Position numbers and translations under genes: made by a program. Below the pieces are notes generated by a model, which made no database searches, was not told the origin of the DNA, and saw only the letters and a program-made list of their open reading frames with translations. A stretch of DNA of 64,000 nucleotides from Gnetum montanum. Lineage: Eukaryota; Streptophyta; Gnetopsida; Gnetales; Gnetaceae. Positions 34,071-46,510 of the stretch are shown here, piece after piece; positions within the stretch are counted from its first letter, which is position 1; every line of letters starts with the position of its first letter. The stretch covers positions 1,389,295 through 1,453,294 of the forward strand of contig MNCI01010839.1 of NCBI GenBank assembly GCA_015680685.1, given 5' to 3'.

Positions 34071-34759
34071 CCTATTCATATGGTTATGAATAGATGGGTT
34101 GTGGTAACCTTTCCACTCTGGGGATTATCCTTAATTTTGGTATTGCAAAATTTTAAGGGTGTTAACTTTCCCTCCCCTAGTGAGGGAGAAATCATAATTG
34201 CATGAATGGATTTCTAATTTGTAAGAATATCCTAACTAATAGGTATGGAGGTCAACATTTTGACTAGGACCTCACTATGTGTGGTGGAAGTTATGATCAG
34301 GTCATATAAGCTTAAGGTGGTATCTTTCTACTTCAAAGATTACTTAACTTGGTCCATTACACTAAGGAAGTTTTTTTCATTAGCCATGGGCTTGTTGCCC
34401 CAGTTGTGATTTACTTCCTTCATGCATCCCAAAAGGTGGACTTCAGTTTAATGTTGTGGTTACTATGGCTTCTTTTTGTTATTTTGGTTGTGTTCTTTAT
34501 TTTCTTCCTATGGCTTGTTGGTTGAGATGGGGTAGAGGAGGTCATAGGTATAGCTAAAATGGGAGTGGGCTTTGATGGATCCACTTCCTTTCATACTTCT
34601 GTCTATTTGTCTCCCTTGTTATCAAGATTTTGCTTATATTTCCTTCTTTGGTTGGCTAAATCTTTTTGGTTTTCAGCCATTGGCTGTAAGGAAGAGGCAG
34701 TGGCATTGGCTACCACATGGGGTTGTTGTGCAACTAGTTGGGCTAGAGCTATTCAGGTT

Positions 34760-36010
34760 GTATTAGGTTGGGGAACCTTGATGAAAAAAGGTTCCCTTAG
34801 GAGGTCTTGAGCTATGGGAAGTTGAAGAAGCTCTTTTATTATATAGGGGTACTTTGATCATGAATGGGTCTCTTGCAGGTCTTTGATTGTTATCAATGTT
34901 GAATGCCAAAATAACATAAGGGATATCATTGACATTCAACGGGTCCTTGTAGACTTGCATTAAATAGTTTTGTGGTCGAATTGGGTTAGAGGCATCTAAG
35001 AATAGTTTCACCCTATTTATCATCCTTTGCAGGTCATCCTTTAGCGTAAAGTAGAAGTCTATATCATGACCAGGTAATTGATGATAATTGCAGAAGTGGT
35101 CTAATTTGAAGTATCTAGGCAATGGGGGATCATCTTTCATTACTTAAGTAGGATCTTTGACTATTGCACATTGTTGCTCATGTTTCTTTCGAGTGGCTTC
35201 AATCATTTATTTATGTTGCATATGCCCACTTCTTAATAGTTGATCAAGAAACTTAGACAATTTTAGTGGCAACTTAGTGTATTTAGACCTATCCTTCCTT
35301 TCAAAGTTAGGTTTACTTCTTGTCTATGTATGGGTCCTAGAAGTTGACGGTTGGTTATTGAAATCATTGGTGGGGGCCTTGGGTAGGTTGGCCTTCGACC
35401 CTTGGTTTGCAATTTTGTTTTGTTTGGTCATGGTTGATATAGTAGTATTGATCTATTTTCTCTTTTCTATCTCTTCGAGTGCGTTGATTTTTATATGATA
35501 TGTAGGCTGGATCATGGCTAGCCTCTATAGCATCCTCTATGTTTTTAGTTTATGAGAACACTTGGGTGAGAGACCAAGGTAGTAAAGTTTTGACTTGAAG
35601 TCATTAACTACTTCCTTGAATATGGTAAATAAGTGGGCTTTGGCTTTGGACTTTGGTATTTCATTCAGTAGTCCATTCCACCATTGAATGAATTTCTGTA
35701 TAGGTTCTAAGGGTCCCTGCTTGATCTTCATGAGTTGGTCAAGCATTGTGTTAGGCTTCAAGTTATACTTGAAGCAGTTGACAAACTAGGCTACTAGGTC
35801 TTTCAGATAGGATATAGATCCTCTGGGTAATGCATGATATCAATCAAGTGCTTTTCTAGTTAAATACAGGAAAAACCCTCATTATGGTATGAGGCAATGA
35901 CTACAAGAGTAAACATTCAGATCAAAAGATGATAAGGTGATCATTAGGATCACTTTCTCCATTATATTTGCTAAATTGCAGAATGGGGACACCAGGTGGA
36001 AGTGTCAAGG
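34760..36010 (-). pseudogene. gag: Element 3 gag core and zinc-knuckle region
   Basis: Minus strand: capsid core FSKYNGESDPNDHL, then CFKYNLKPNTMLDQLMKI, EPIQKFIQWWNGLLNEI and VVNDFKSKLYYL, matching element 1 gag at 3350-3760. Downstream, KPNFERKDRSKYTKL and FCNYHQLPGHDIDFYFTLK correspond to the zinc-knuckle segment, but two of the four metal ligands have been lost (C to P and C to Y). Several stops occur in the core. The N-terminal part (36010 to about 36560) is decayed beyond clear reading. Confidence 0.82.
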
Positions 36011-36559
36011 ATGGGATTATAAGACTTATGCGATCATCTTGGTAGAAGTCCATAACTTTGACAGTTTATGTTGTAGAGGCCTTAAGCCTCTTTAATTCCT
36101 CTATTATGTCTTGGATCATTTGAAAGGCTTGATCCAAGCCTTGCAATGGCCCCATAGTTTGTGAGGCCTGCACATAAGGATGTGATATCTATTGTTAGGC
36201 TTGTGGTCTTGCTATGGGTTGCATGAAAAAAGGAAAATGTTGCACTATAGTTGTGGCTTGTGGGCCAAACAAGGAAAAGGATTTTTGTGCTGGTACTTGA
36301 GGCACATACAGGGAAAATGTAGTGTGTGAACCTTGTGTTGCTAGGGTCTCATGGTGGATCCCATGTGTGTAGTTAAAGGATTTTTAGTGGTAAAACTCAC
36401 CATTGATGATTTTGTATTTCATGGTTGTGTTGTAAATGGCATCAATGTATTATAATTTGTTGTTTGTGGCATTGACTAAGTGTGATGTGTTGCTACAATT
36501 GGCATGGGGTGCACCATGGTAGGGCATGGAGGAGTGGCAGATGGTGGCACCATGCCCAT

Positions 36560-37725
36560 GGATAAAAAAAAGACATTAGGAGAAGGTTCTAAGATAAAAT
36601 GAAAGTGGAAAAAAAATTGATATACTTACTATAATTAGTAAGTGGGGGATAAGGGGGGTTTACCCCTTTATGAGAAATAGAATATTAGCAATGTTGTATT
36701 TAAACCTTTCCTAAGTTGGCTTCCCAAGTGCCTAAATGTTGGGTATGGTAGGGGGAAAAGAAGAGGGATGAGATAATGGAAAAATCTCACCTTCTTATTC
36801 CAACGTTAGAGAGAGGGAGGGGGATGTTTGAGGACCAAAATGGAAACTTGGTAGTTTCCAAAGATGGCTTTGGTAGGTTTCCAACTCTTGCCAAAAAGAG
36901 GGAAAAGTGGATTTGGTTGGTATGGAAACCAATGTTTATTTAGTGAGAAATATTATTGCAATCAATGATTAAATGTTCACCAAGTCTTCCAAACTAGCTT
37001 TTCTCTTGGAATTCACAACATATGTTTTGAAATTCCAGCACCCAAACTACCTATGGCTTCCACTGAGGTTTTTGCCAAAGGAGGAGGGATGGCAGCGTTG
37101 AATTCCTTGGGAGTTTTGGCTAAAAAAATGGCTTCTAACTTGAAACAAAAATAGATCTAGATGTAAAATTAGTTTTAAATTTTACCAACATTGGCCTCCC
37201 ATGCTAGGTATGGTAGAGGAGGGAAAAAAGGAACTGGGGGTGTGGCGGCATGGGCACCGTGTTGGGGGCACGGTGGGTGGGTGGGTGATGATGGGAATCT
37301 CACATCTCTTATTCCAAGGTTGATGGGGGGAAAGGTTGAAAACTAAAAGTGGAAAGTTAGAATTTTTTCCACTAGAATTGGTTCCAGGCAACTTCTAATT
37401 CTCTCAACTTGAAAAAAATGGGGGGAAAGTCAACTCATGGATAAGTTGAACTGCTTACTTTTAGAAGCTAAAAAATAAAATTTTGGCAATAAAATGAATG
37501 GGGAAAAGAAATATCAATGTTGATTTTGGGTCTTAGAATTCACAACAAGTGCTATGAAAAACCAAAGGCCAACCACCTACAAATTCCACATTATAGTTTT
37601 GGTCACAGGGAAGGGGAGGAAGAGAAAAATTGATTTATCAAAGGTCTTGGCTATAAAAAATGAAGGAAAAGCTTGAAAATGGCTATGAAAATAATGGATC
37701 TAGCTATAGGATTTAGGCAAAGGCC
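36560..37725 (-). other. Element 3 leader
   Basis: No frame. Contains repeated words such as CATGCTAGGTATGG and GGGGGAAA of the same family as the 27430-29750 array. Confidence 0.4.
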
Positions 37726-37743
37726 CTCCTTCTAGTGCCAAGA
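37726..37743 (-). promoter_or_regulatory. Primer-binding site of element 3
   Basis: TTGGCACTAGAAGGAGGG on the minus strand, a few bases after the LTR end, the same block as at 1805 and 41310. Confidence 0.6.
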
Positions 37744-37748
37744 AAAAC

Positions 37749-39103
37749 TATTGTGACCAAAAACCTCAATTGCTAGAATAGGAACTAAGGATCCTTGGCG
37801 TAGGTAGTTCCTAAACCCCAAACCCCTAGGGCTTTCATGATGAAAATGGGATTCAAGGCACCCTAGCTAGTTTGGTAGATCAACCTGGGACTTAGGAGAG
37901 ATGTAAAATGTGAAACTATAAATAGATTTGAACAATGCAAAAATAATAACTTTAATTCTATTGAACACAAAACTTAAAACTTGAAACTTTATTAAGAAGA
38001 GAATAAGTTAGAGAAATGTGTACAAAAAGATGGTGCCTGGATGAGCAAAAAAGAGGGTCCACTTATACAAGAGTTCAAAGCCCATTGAAGCCAAGATGAT
38101 CAGCTCCACAATTTGGGTGCCAAGCGACTCTTGATGCTATAGGACATCCCTTCACTATTGCAACCTTGGATCTACAATTTGGTCACTACTATGAGGGGGG
38201 TAATCAAAGGGAAATATTTGGATGCTAAGTTGCTCCACGTTGGGTTTGGAATCCCAGAAGTGTAGTGTTAACACCAAAATCCACCAAGTCTTAAGGCCTC
38301 AATGCTTCCATGGTGGGGTTCAAGAGATTATAAGTATGAAAACTTGCAAGAGCTATTGAGTGCCTAAAAATGCCCTAGGTGTGGAGTTTTGCCTGTGCAA
38401 ATTGCTATAAAAAAATCTAGAACCAATTTATCTCTTTTTACTTAGAATTACTAAAAAATGTTGAACCTGTAAATGATGTTGGAGGCTAGCTTTTATAAGA
38501 TCTTTGAACCATAAATGGGGCTGCAAATTGGCTATGATTGGGCTAAAAAATGGCTGCAAATTTGATATAATTTTGTTGCAAATTGGCTGCCAAATTTAGG
38601 TGAAGTGTATGCCCAAATTTTGGGGGGTTACTAAAAATAGTAAGTTCTTATTTCCATGGTCATTCCATTTACTAAAAATAGTAACCAGGGTACCTTTTCT
38701 ATGCTAGAGATGAATCTTCCATGCTGAGCTCTCTACCATTGTTGTTGAAGTGGCTAATCAATGTTGAAGTGCATAACTTAATGAATTTTGCTCCTTGTGG
38801 GTTTCACATTGGGGGTTTGAATCTTCTAGGTTGGGGGGAAACTTTCTAGGCTAGGGGGAAAGTTTCCAAAATGTGCCTTTGGTCTCCTCATTGGGGGAAG
38901 CTTTCCAATTTGAGGGAAAAGTTTCCAAAATGCATCTTTGGTCTCCACATTGAAGGGGGGAAAGTTTTTAAACCCCTCATCCTTCCACACTGGGTATAGG
39001 TGAGATCTACTCTCCTACATGTGTTTTCAGTGTAGAAAATTATCTTCCCATGATAAAACCCATCAACCTACCTATTTTGGCACTCCAAAAGGCATTTTTG
39101 ACA
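37749..39103 (-). repeat. LTR of element 3
   Basis: Minus strand, about 1.35 kb, from TGTCAAAAATGCC to CACAATA. The 3' part shows the family signature AAGTCCCAGGTTGATC...AGGGTGCC. Its start matches, inverted, the start of the element 4 LTR (40087). A run of about 55-bp repeats with CTTTGGTCTCC and GGGGGAAA lies at 38800-38970. Confidence 0.72.
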
Positions 39104-39300
39104 CCCAAGCCCAAATATAGATAATAGGTGACTTTGTTTCACTTGGGAAATGAGGTGTTGACCACTTATGAGCCATTTTTCTATCCAAAAAGTATAAAGT
39201 ATGTGAAATTTCCCATTGTGGGTTACAATTTTCACATTTACAATGAAGTTTTGCCTTGGGTTCCATGGGGTGAAAGCTACATGAAAACAATTGGTTATAA
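39104..39300 (-). repeat. Inverted copy of the segment before the element 4 LTR
   Basis: Read on the minus strand it has TTTCACCCCATGGAACCCAAGG, AAATTTCACATACTT, ATGGCTCATAAGTGGTC, paralleling 39905-40086 read on the plus strand. These look like the last internal sequence before a 3' LTR. Confidence 0.7.
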
Positions 39301-39329
39301 CATGAAAAATTTCATGGTGTTTCACATTT

Positions 39330-39905
39330 GCTATTATTTAACATCTTTTAAAGAAACTTTATGATCGCCTTCTTGCTAGCTTCAGCTTTTCCATTAGCTT
39401 GAGGGTAGTACAGTGATGAAAAGGAATGCTTGATGCCTAGTTCTTGACAAAAGGCTTGCATTTATTAGCTACTAAATTACGATCCATTATCTATGACTAT
39501 GATCATAGGTATGCCAAATTAGACTACTATGTTGTTGATTATGAATCTATAGACTTTTTGAGATGTTATTTTCCCTAGGAGAATAGATTCAACCCACTTT
39601 ATAAGGTATTTGGTTGTAGTGAGGATCATACTATGCCTTGTAGAAGACTTAGGCATTATAGGTCCAACAATGTTAAGTTTCCACTATTGAAATGGCCAAG
39701 TTATCTGAGTAGTATGTAACTTAGTTGGTAGCATGTTTATTAGGTTGCTCTACCATTGACAAGTGTCACAAGGTTTAATCTTCTATAGGCATTCATTTTT
39801 CATATAGGACCAATAATAGCCTAGTTGTCTAATTTTAGTGGTCATGGCTCTAGGTCTTGAAACACCACCAAGAAAATACATGTTGTACTCTTTTTGACAT
39901 TAGTA
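39330..39905 (-). pseudogene. Integrase fragment, minus strand
   Basis: Minus-strand frame with KPCDTCQW (second half of the zinc finger), WPFQ, IVGPIMPKSS, TTTKYLIKWVES, NNIVV, VIDNGS, ELGIKHSFSS, YYPQANGKAEASKKAII and LxKMLNNSK. It aligns with integrase of elements 1 and 2. It lies upstream of the element 3 LTR on the same strand, so it belongs to another copy joined to element 3 through one LTR. Stops at several points. Confidence 0.82.
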
Positions 39906-40086
39906 CCTTCACCCCATAAAACCCAAGGCTAAAATTCCATTGTAGAATGTGAAAATTGTGATCCATGAGATGTAATTTCACATACTTTAACTATTGAGGC
40001 TGAAAAAATGGCTCATAAGTGGTCATAGCCTCAACACCCAAGTGAAAAAAGGGCATGATATGTCTATATTTAAGTTCAAGGGGAGG
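39905..40086 (+). repeat. Pre-LTR segment with polypurine-like tract
   Basis: Homologous (inverted) to 39104-39300. It ends TTCAAGGGGAGGTG, a polypurine-like tract, directly before the element 4 LTR. Confidence 0.6.
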
Positions 40087-41303
40087 TGTGGAGAATCAAA
40101 AATGCCTTTTGGATTACCAAAATTTGCATTTTCATGGGTTTTGTGGGGGGTTGGAGGATGGGGAATTTAATTTTACCTATGCTTAGTGTTAGGGGGTTTA
40201 ACTTCACCTATTCTTAGTGTTGGGAGATTTAGCTCTTGAAGCCTCAACGTTGCTCATGAAATCCTAGCATTGCTCCTAAAGTTGAGTAGCCCTAGCATTG
40301 CTCTTACTCCAACATGCCTTCAACACCATCAACATTGTTCTAGAATCTCAGCATTGATCCTACACCCAACATTGCTCCTGCAAGCTCAACGTTGCTCCTA
40401 GAATACTAACATGGATTGAAGAATCTAGCATGAATAAAATTTGCATTTACTATTTTTAGTAACTAGAATGGTTTTTGTATATTGGGGCTAACAAAATTTA
40501 TTATAAATGAAAACCATGCTAGATTTGAACACCTACTACACCTACATGTAACATCAATTTGTCAACAATTATGACAAAAATTTGTAGATGAAATTATGAC
40601 CATAAAATCTATATAAACCAAGCTTGAGCTCCATGAAAGGGTTCTATCATTTTTTCATCCAAAAGTTTAGAGAATTGATTACAAACATAAGGATTTTGGA
40701 GAATTCTCAGCATGGAACCTACAATTATTTTGACCATCTTTTAGCATTAGAGATTGTGTGAGGTTTTCTGGCAATGTTGAGCTATCTAGGCATCAAGACT
40801 CCTAGTGTGGTTCTTCTTTGTGGCACAAATGCCCCACATGTCTTATCCCTTATACCACCAATGTTGTAGATTTGGTAAAGGTAATAGCAAGGTGTTGTGG
40901 TTTTGGGAGCTGTGGAGCACCTAAATCATGCAAGTAACTATTGTGTTCTAGACTACCAGCTTCAACAGACTCCAAACACCAATTGAAGTAAGCCCTTTGA
41001 ATCCCTAGGCACTAGTTGTACATGTTCTAAATTTTCTTTATTTCATTATAATAAAGAGTACAGTTTCATTTGTTGTGAAAGTTAGTGTAGATTTATTTTA
41101 TTATGTGCATTTATTTTAAGCTAGATCTACATTATATCTTATATAGATTATTCTTGTTTACACTCTCTAAGTCCCTAGGTGATTAGTTGGCTTGTGCAAG
41201 GCACATTGGATCCTCTCTCTCAAAAGCCCTTGGGATTTGGGGTTAAAGCTATTCTGCTTGGAATTTTTTGGTTTTCTAGCAATTTAATTTTCTAGTTGCT
41301 ATA
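40087..41303 (+). repeat. LTR of element 4
   Basis: Begins TGTGGAGAATCAAAAATGCC and ends GCTATA. AAGTCCCTAGGTGATTAG at 41169 marks the family's 3' signature. A run of repeats with AACGTTGCTCCT and TAGCATTGCTC lies at 40225-40430. Confidence 0.72.
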
Positions 41304-42100
41304 TTCTTTTGGTACTAGAAGGAGGGCCTTCATCCAAGTGCTGCATCCAATCCTATTTACCATTTTAATAATATTTTTGCATGGAAAAGCCCTGGATTTA
41401 CACTAAAACATATTTAAACTTTGACAACACTATTTTCTACAATAAAAACCAACATTGACACCTATCTCCCTACCACTGAAACCAATGTGGAGGTTGTAGG
41501 TGATTTGGATTATGAAAAAATTTTCATAGTAGTTTCTAGACATTTAAAGCCAACGTGGTTGCAAGTTGTACTTACCTTTGTGTGTTCCAAAGACCAGTGT
41601 TTCTCCTTCAAAACCATCCAAAATCTTATCCTCCTTTATGGTAAAAATTTCACAGCAAGCCTAGCATTGGTGTTTTTCCAAGACCAAGAAAACCTTTTAA
41701 AAACAACAAAAATTTTCACCTTAACTTTTGGGTAATAATCACTAATCTTACCAAGGGAAAGCATCCCAACACTATGTGAGGAGGTGTAAGATCATTTACC
41801 CTACCCCCCTTCTTCCTCCCCTTTCCACCTCTAGCATGGATATTGCTAGTAGGGTTAGTGTGGTGGGGGTTTAACATAAAATTATTATGTTTGCCTAAGT
41901 AAAAGGTATACCTCATTTTCATTGCAATCTATACCATACTTTATAATTGTAGTGCACAATAGTTTGACAGCTACATCCCTTTTACATTTTAAAAATTCCA
42001 TTTGCTAGAATTTTTATTTTATTAGTTAATTAAGCATTTCACTAGGTTAACTTTAATACTATCACCATGTCATTTAGCTAGTCAACCATTTTACCATTCA
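41304..42100 (+). other. Primer-binding site and leader of element 4
   Basis: GGTACTAGAAGGAGGGCC at 41310 is the primer-binding block. The rest has no readable frame apart from a short open stretch at 41421-41735 that matches nothing I know. Confidence 0.55.
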
Positions 42101-43868
42101 ACTTCACCAATGTAGGATCCAGCCAACACGTTGTAAGGGTTTATGACCTCAAAGATTCCATTATAGCTAAGTGCAGGAGATCACTCAAGCTTAGGGGATG
42201 AAACCCAAAATTTTTGGTGATAAACAAAGGTCATTAACACTTTATTTATGCTAAAATTTAGGTTGGCAAGCTCATTCCAAGAATAAAAGCAAAGGCTAAA
42301 ATGGAATATGAGCTAACTCATTGTGATGGAAAGGAATATATACCTTCCCAATATGATAAAATATCATTGAACTAAACTTACGCACACATTCTTTCTTAAT
42401 TAATTTAGATCGATGAAAAGGATGAGAAGGCTAGTTTGGATGAATAACATGAGTAGAAAGATGAGTTTTTGGCTAAATTCAAGCTCAAAAAATTCATAGG
42501 AAGCCTATTTCAAAAATTTACTCTCCAAGCTACCATGCCCTTTTTGACTCCTCTTGCCTCTTCCATAGGAAAAATAGTTTAGTCCTCACCTTATCCATAT
42601 CCAATCGTGTTTGGGCCAATGCCTATTATAGCAATGCATAAAACACAATCAATGTCAAAATCAACACCATTTCCCTTCTCCATACCTTTTGCCACACAAC
42701 CATGATCTATGCGGTCATCATTGGTGGTTATGACCATCACTCATCCCTTTTCCATGCAGATGGGACCCATAGTAGGATCTCAAGTGACCTAATGGTTACA
42801 TACCCCTATTATTCCTTTTGTGCCTCAAATACCAACAAAAATATCTTTTTCACTATTTAGCCCATCCATGACAATAATGACTCAATCTCTCCCTTCACTC
42901 ATCATGAGGAAACATGCCTCTTAGCTTATACCTCAACCTTTTATGCAAATGCCATAATCCACAAGGGCACCTCAAGGACTGGATTAACCCTTCCAAATGA
43001 TCTAGGACTTGATAGAAGGGTTGTAGAGGCTTAAGGCTTCCTTGTCCTAGATTGTTAAAATAATGAACTTCTACTAGGATAATCCTATTAGTCCTATTTT
43101 CCCACAACTAACTCTTCCCCCAGATATTCCCATACCTCAATTTACCAAGTACAAAGGTAAAGGTAACCATAACTCACACCTTATAACCTTCTACTCTAAG
43201 TGCTTATTACTACAAGCCTAGCCACATACGATAATGTAGAGTTTCCCTATGTCTCATATAGAAAAGGTTCTAGACTAGTACCATGCCTTACCAAGAGGAT
43301 TCATATCCTCATTGGATGACCTAATTTCATAGTTCATTAACTATTTTAAGTACAACTTGAAACCTGACACAACCTTGACCAACTAATGAAGGTCAAGCAA
43401 AAATCTCTTGAGTTGATGCAAAAGTTCATACAATGATGGAATGCTCTGCTTAATGAGATTCCAAAATTAATAGTTGTGACTCACCTTCTTGCTATATTCA
43501 AGGGGGTGATTTAACAACTTTATTAAGTTAATATTGTACTACTTAGATTCATGATCACTTAGTCAAGTCTTCTTCCAAACTAAGAACATTAAACATGTTG
43601 TAGAAGCTAGCCATGACCTCGCCTACATGGCATACAAGAATCAACATGCATGGAAGGATAAGGAGAGAGGAAGGCAAAACAATTTAGTGGTGGACATTGT
43701 TGCAAAGGAGAGTAAGATAATCACCCATGAGCCAAGGACGAATGAACCCAAGATCCCTACTAATAATAATAAATCTTTAATGTCTGGGGCCTTTTCATTA
43801 ACTATTGTGAGGCCTATATTCGAATGAAAACATTGGTCAAAGTATACTAGGTTACTGTTAAAAGCATC
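42100..43868 (+). pseudogene. gag: Element 4 gag (broken)
   Basis: The capsid core at 43130-43400 reads QFTKYKGKGNHNSHLITF, then DWYHALP equivalents and INYFKYNLKPDTTL, with stops. It continues ELMQKFIQ, LNEIPKL and, at 43627-43827, a Lys/Asn-rich frame (NQHAWKDKERGRQNN), ending in RPIFE and HWSKYTRLLLK, which correspond to KPNFERK and RLKYTALLIK in element 1. The N-terminal half (42100-43080) is Pro/Thr/Met-rich and decayed, as in element 1. No zinc knuckle is present because the sequence switches to the inverted copy at 43868. Confidence 0.78.
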
Positions 43869-45700
43869 TTTTGTTTCAAAGACTAATTAATCTATTTCAT
43901 TGCATTAAGGAAGTCCTTGTTATTAGCCATTGATTTTTTCTCTTATTGGCTTTGACTTCCTCCATGCATCCTAGGATGCAAACTTCATGTTTTAACAACT
44001 ATGAATTGGCCTCTTTCCCCTTCCTTTATGGCTTATGGTCCTTCCTTGGTTGACTAGTTAAAGTAATCTAAGCATTAGAGCTCATGGGAATGGATGAGAT
44101 AGGTGTGGGCTTTTTGGCGGGTCCACCTTCTTCCATGTCCTGGCTTGCTTGTCATCTTTGATTTTGGGCTTTGGCATAGACTTCTTGCATTATTTACATG
44201 GTGATTTCTTATTGTTGTGCTGCAAAGAAGTCATGGCATTAGCCACCATGGGAGGACATTTTTTAGTCATAGTTGTTATTTCAATTGTGGCAGGAGGGGG
44301 TACAATAATCACAAAAGGTTCCCTCAGAGGCATAGGCGATGGTGTCCTTCCAATAAAAGGGGTCCTTGAACTAGAAGAAGTTGAAGGATCCTTGTTGTTG
44401 CAAAGAGGTATCCAAATAACAAAATAATTCCATGTAGGTCTTGTGATTTGACTAGGTTAGAGGCATCAGGGATCAACTTTCCATTAGCTATTATATTTTG
44501 TAGGTCATCCTTGAGGGCTAAGTAGAAATTAATATCATGACCTGGCAATTGATGATAATGGCAGAAATGATCAAGTTTAAAGTACTTAGGTATTAATGGA
44601 TCATCCTTGATTGCTAGAGTGGGATTCTTGATGATCTCACATAGCTGATCATTCCTCTTACAGAAATTTTATATTATTTATGTTTATTTAATCCTCCAAC
44701 TCTTTAGCAAGTAGTCAAGGAGTTTAGAAGGTTTGAGAGGTAACCTAGTGTATTAAGACTAATATTTTATTTGAAATTAGGCCTAGTATTTCCTAATGTA
44801 GAGGCCCCAAATGTTGATGATTTGTTATTGATTTTAGGGATCTTGAATTTTGGATTCTTTGGCCACAGTGGCCATGGCTAAACTATTTTGCCTCATCTTC
44901 TCCTTATCCTTTCATGTGTGTTGGTTTTTGTATGCCACATAAGCAAGGTCATGACTAGCCTCAATGGCATCCTCTATGTTCTTTGTTTGAGAAAAGGCTT
45001 GGTTGAGTGACTACAGGTCTAGATAGTAAAGTTTAGACTTAATAAAATCATTAACCACCCCCTTGAATATGGCTAGAAGATGGGTCTAAGCTATTAGCTT
45101 AGGAATCTCATTGAGAAAAGCATTCCATTGTTGTATGAATTTTTATACAGGTTCAAGGGATCCCTACCTTGCCTTCATTAGTTGGTGAAGAGTTGTGTCA
45201 AATTTGAAGTTATACTTGAAATGGTTAACAAGATGTGATATTAAATCCTTAGGTGAGGATATAGACCCTCTCAATAATGCACGATACTAGTCCAAGGCTT
45301 TCTTGGTTAGGGACATGAGGAAGATCTACATTATGGTGTGTGGACAAGCTTGCAACAACAAAAATTTGTAATGGAAGATGATAAGGTGAGCATTAGCATC
45401 ACCCTCACCATTATATTTAGAGAATTGAGGTATGTGAATGATGAGGGAAAGAGTTATCTATGGGACAGTAGGACTAATAGGATTGTCCTAATAAGAGTCC
45501 ATGATCTTGACTGTATGGCTTGTTGAAGCCTTAAGCTTCCACAACTCTTCCATAAGGTCTTAGATTATTTGGAATGCCTGATCCAAGCCTTGGAGCATTC
45601 CCATGGGTGGTTCTATTTGTACAAACAGTTGCAGTGTGAGTTGAGAGGCCTATGGCCTCACAATGGGCTAATGTACTCAAATGTAGAACATTGAAAAAAA
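43869..45700 (-). pseudogene. gag: Element 5 gag fragment, inverted against element 4
   Basis: Minus strand: IPQFSKYNGEGDANAHLIIF (about 45440), HTIM, then capsid-core segments decayed by stops, the basic linker, and a zinc-knuckle segment GHDINFYLALKDDLQ at about 44540-44490, followed by the linker towards protease up to 43869. That last part parallels 34331-34440 of element 3. It is joined tail to tail with gag of element 4. Confidence 0.78.
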
Positions 45701-46510
45701 ATGGGGCATTCATCTTTAATTTATTTGTATTACATAACTTGCATCACATCTCATTAGGAATTTTGGGTCATTTATTTATTTTAAGTCTCAAAAAATATGA
45801 TACCATTTATTTTTTGCTAATTGTACATCACAAATGATGAGGAGTAGTAAAAGATAACTTGTTTGCTTTTATATTAATGTCTCCCTTAATACTATTCAAA
45901 TACAAATATTTTTCTCATTTTATATTTTCCAGGAGTTTTTAAAATACTTATTTTTTAAACCAATTTGTGAACTTTTTTTGCATCAAAATAAATAATGTAC
46001 CATTGAATATTCCTTTTGCTAATCCATAGAACTCTCTCATGAAGCCATTTTTTATCATGGATTTCCATCATAAATTTTTAAAAGTATTTATCGAATAAGA
46101 ATTCAAAAAGATTATGAATGTAAACTATAAAATAACATATAGCTATAACTTCTAAGAGAATAATCTCTACTTCAAGAAGCATAACATCATATTTTATTCA
46201 TCTCAACTTTAAATTTCTTGCATAGGAAAAACTTATGAATTTCTTGTATTGGTTTCCAATATTTATTAGATAAAGCAAGATCCTATACAAAATACCCATA
46301 AAGAATAGTTCATTGAAAAATGACATGATAAAGTTATTTTCATATATATCAAGCTAGAATTGATTTCATATTATATTTTTTTTTTAAAGAAAATAAGGAA
46401 GCATTAATCTCATTTACAATTGCAAGGATACTTTAGACTAAAATATTTGTAAGAGAAAGTTATATTAACATGTTCTATCATATTTTTTTATATGATTCCT
46501 TGGTATAGTA
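45701..46510. other. AT-rich spacer
   Basis: No coding or repeat structure recognised. Confidence 0.4.

Larger units (their letters stand above)
26051..39103 (-). mobile_element. Element 3: Tat-lineage Ty3/gypsy element on the minus strand (partial)
   Basis: On the minus strand: LTR (39103-37749), primer-binding site, decayed leader, gag core (36010-34760), protease (34070-33690), border repeats (33290-33063), a plus-strand (hence antisense) FCP1/NIF-like gene (30777-32765), a 3-kb region with tandem repeats, border repeats (26766-26690) and the N-terminal part of pol (26460-26051), cut by element 2. The rest of its pol and its 3' LTR must lie left of the window. Gene order is identical to element 1. 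Confidence 0.85.
40087..43868 (+). mobile_element. Element 4: 5' part of a Tat-like element, plus strand
   Basis: LTR 40087-41303, primer-binding site at about 41310, leader, and gag up to 43868, where it meets an inverted gag (element 5). Protease and pol are absent. Close relative of element 3. Confidence 0.78.

Noticed and set aside
34559-34810. 83-codon plus-strand frame in element 3
   Set aside because: It is antisense to the decayed gag-protease linker of element 3 and shares no similarity with the FCP1/NIF-like gene.
39068-39364. Overlapping frames on both strands (up to 85 codons)
   Set aside because: Part of the pre-LTR inverted repeat; homologous segment at 39905-40086 has no matching open frame.
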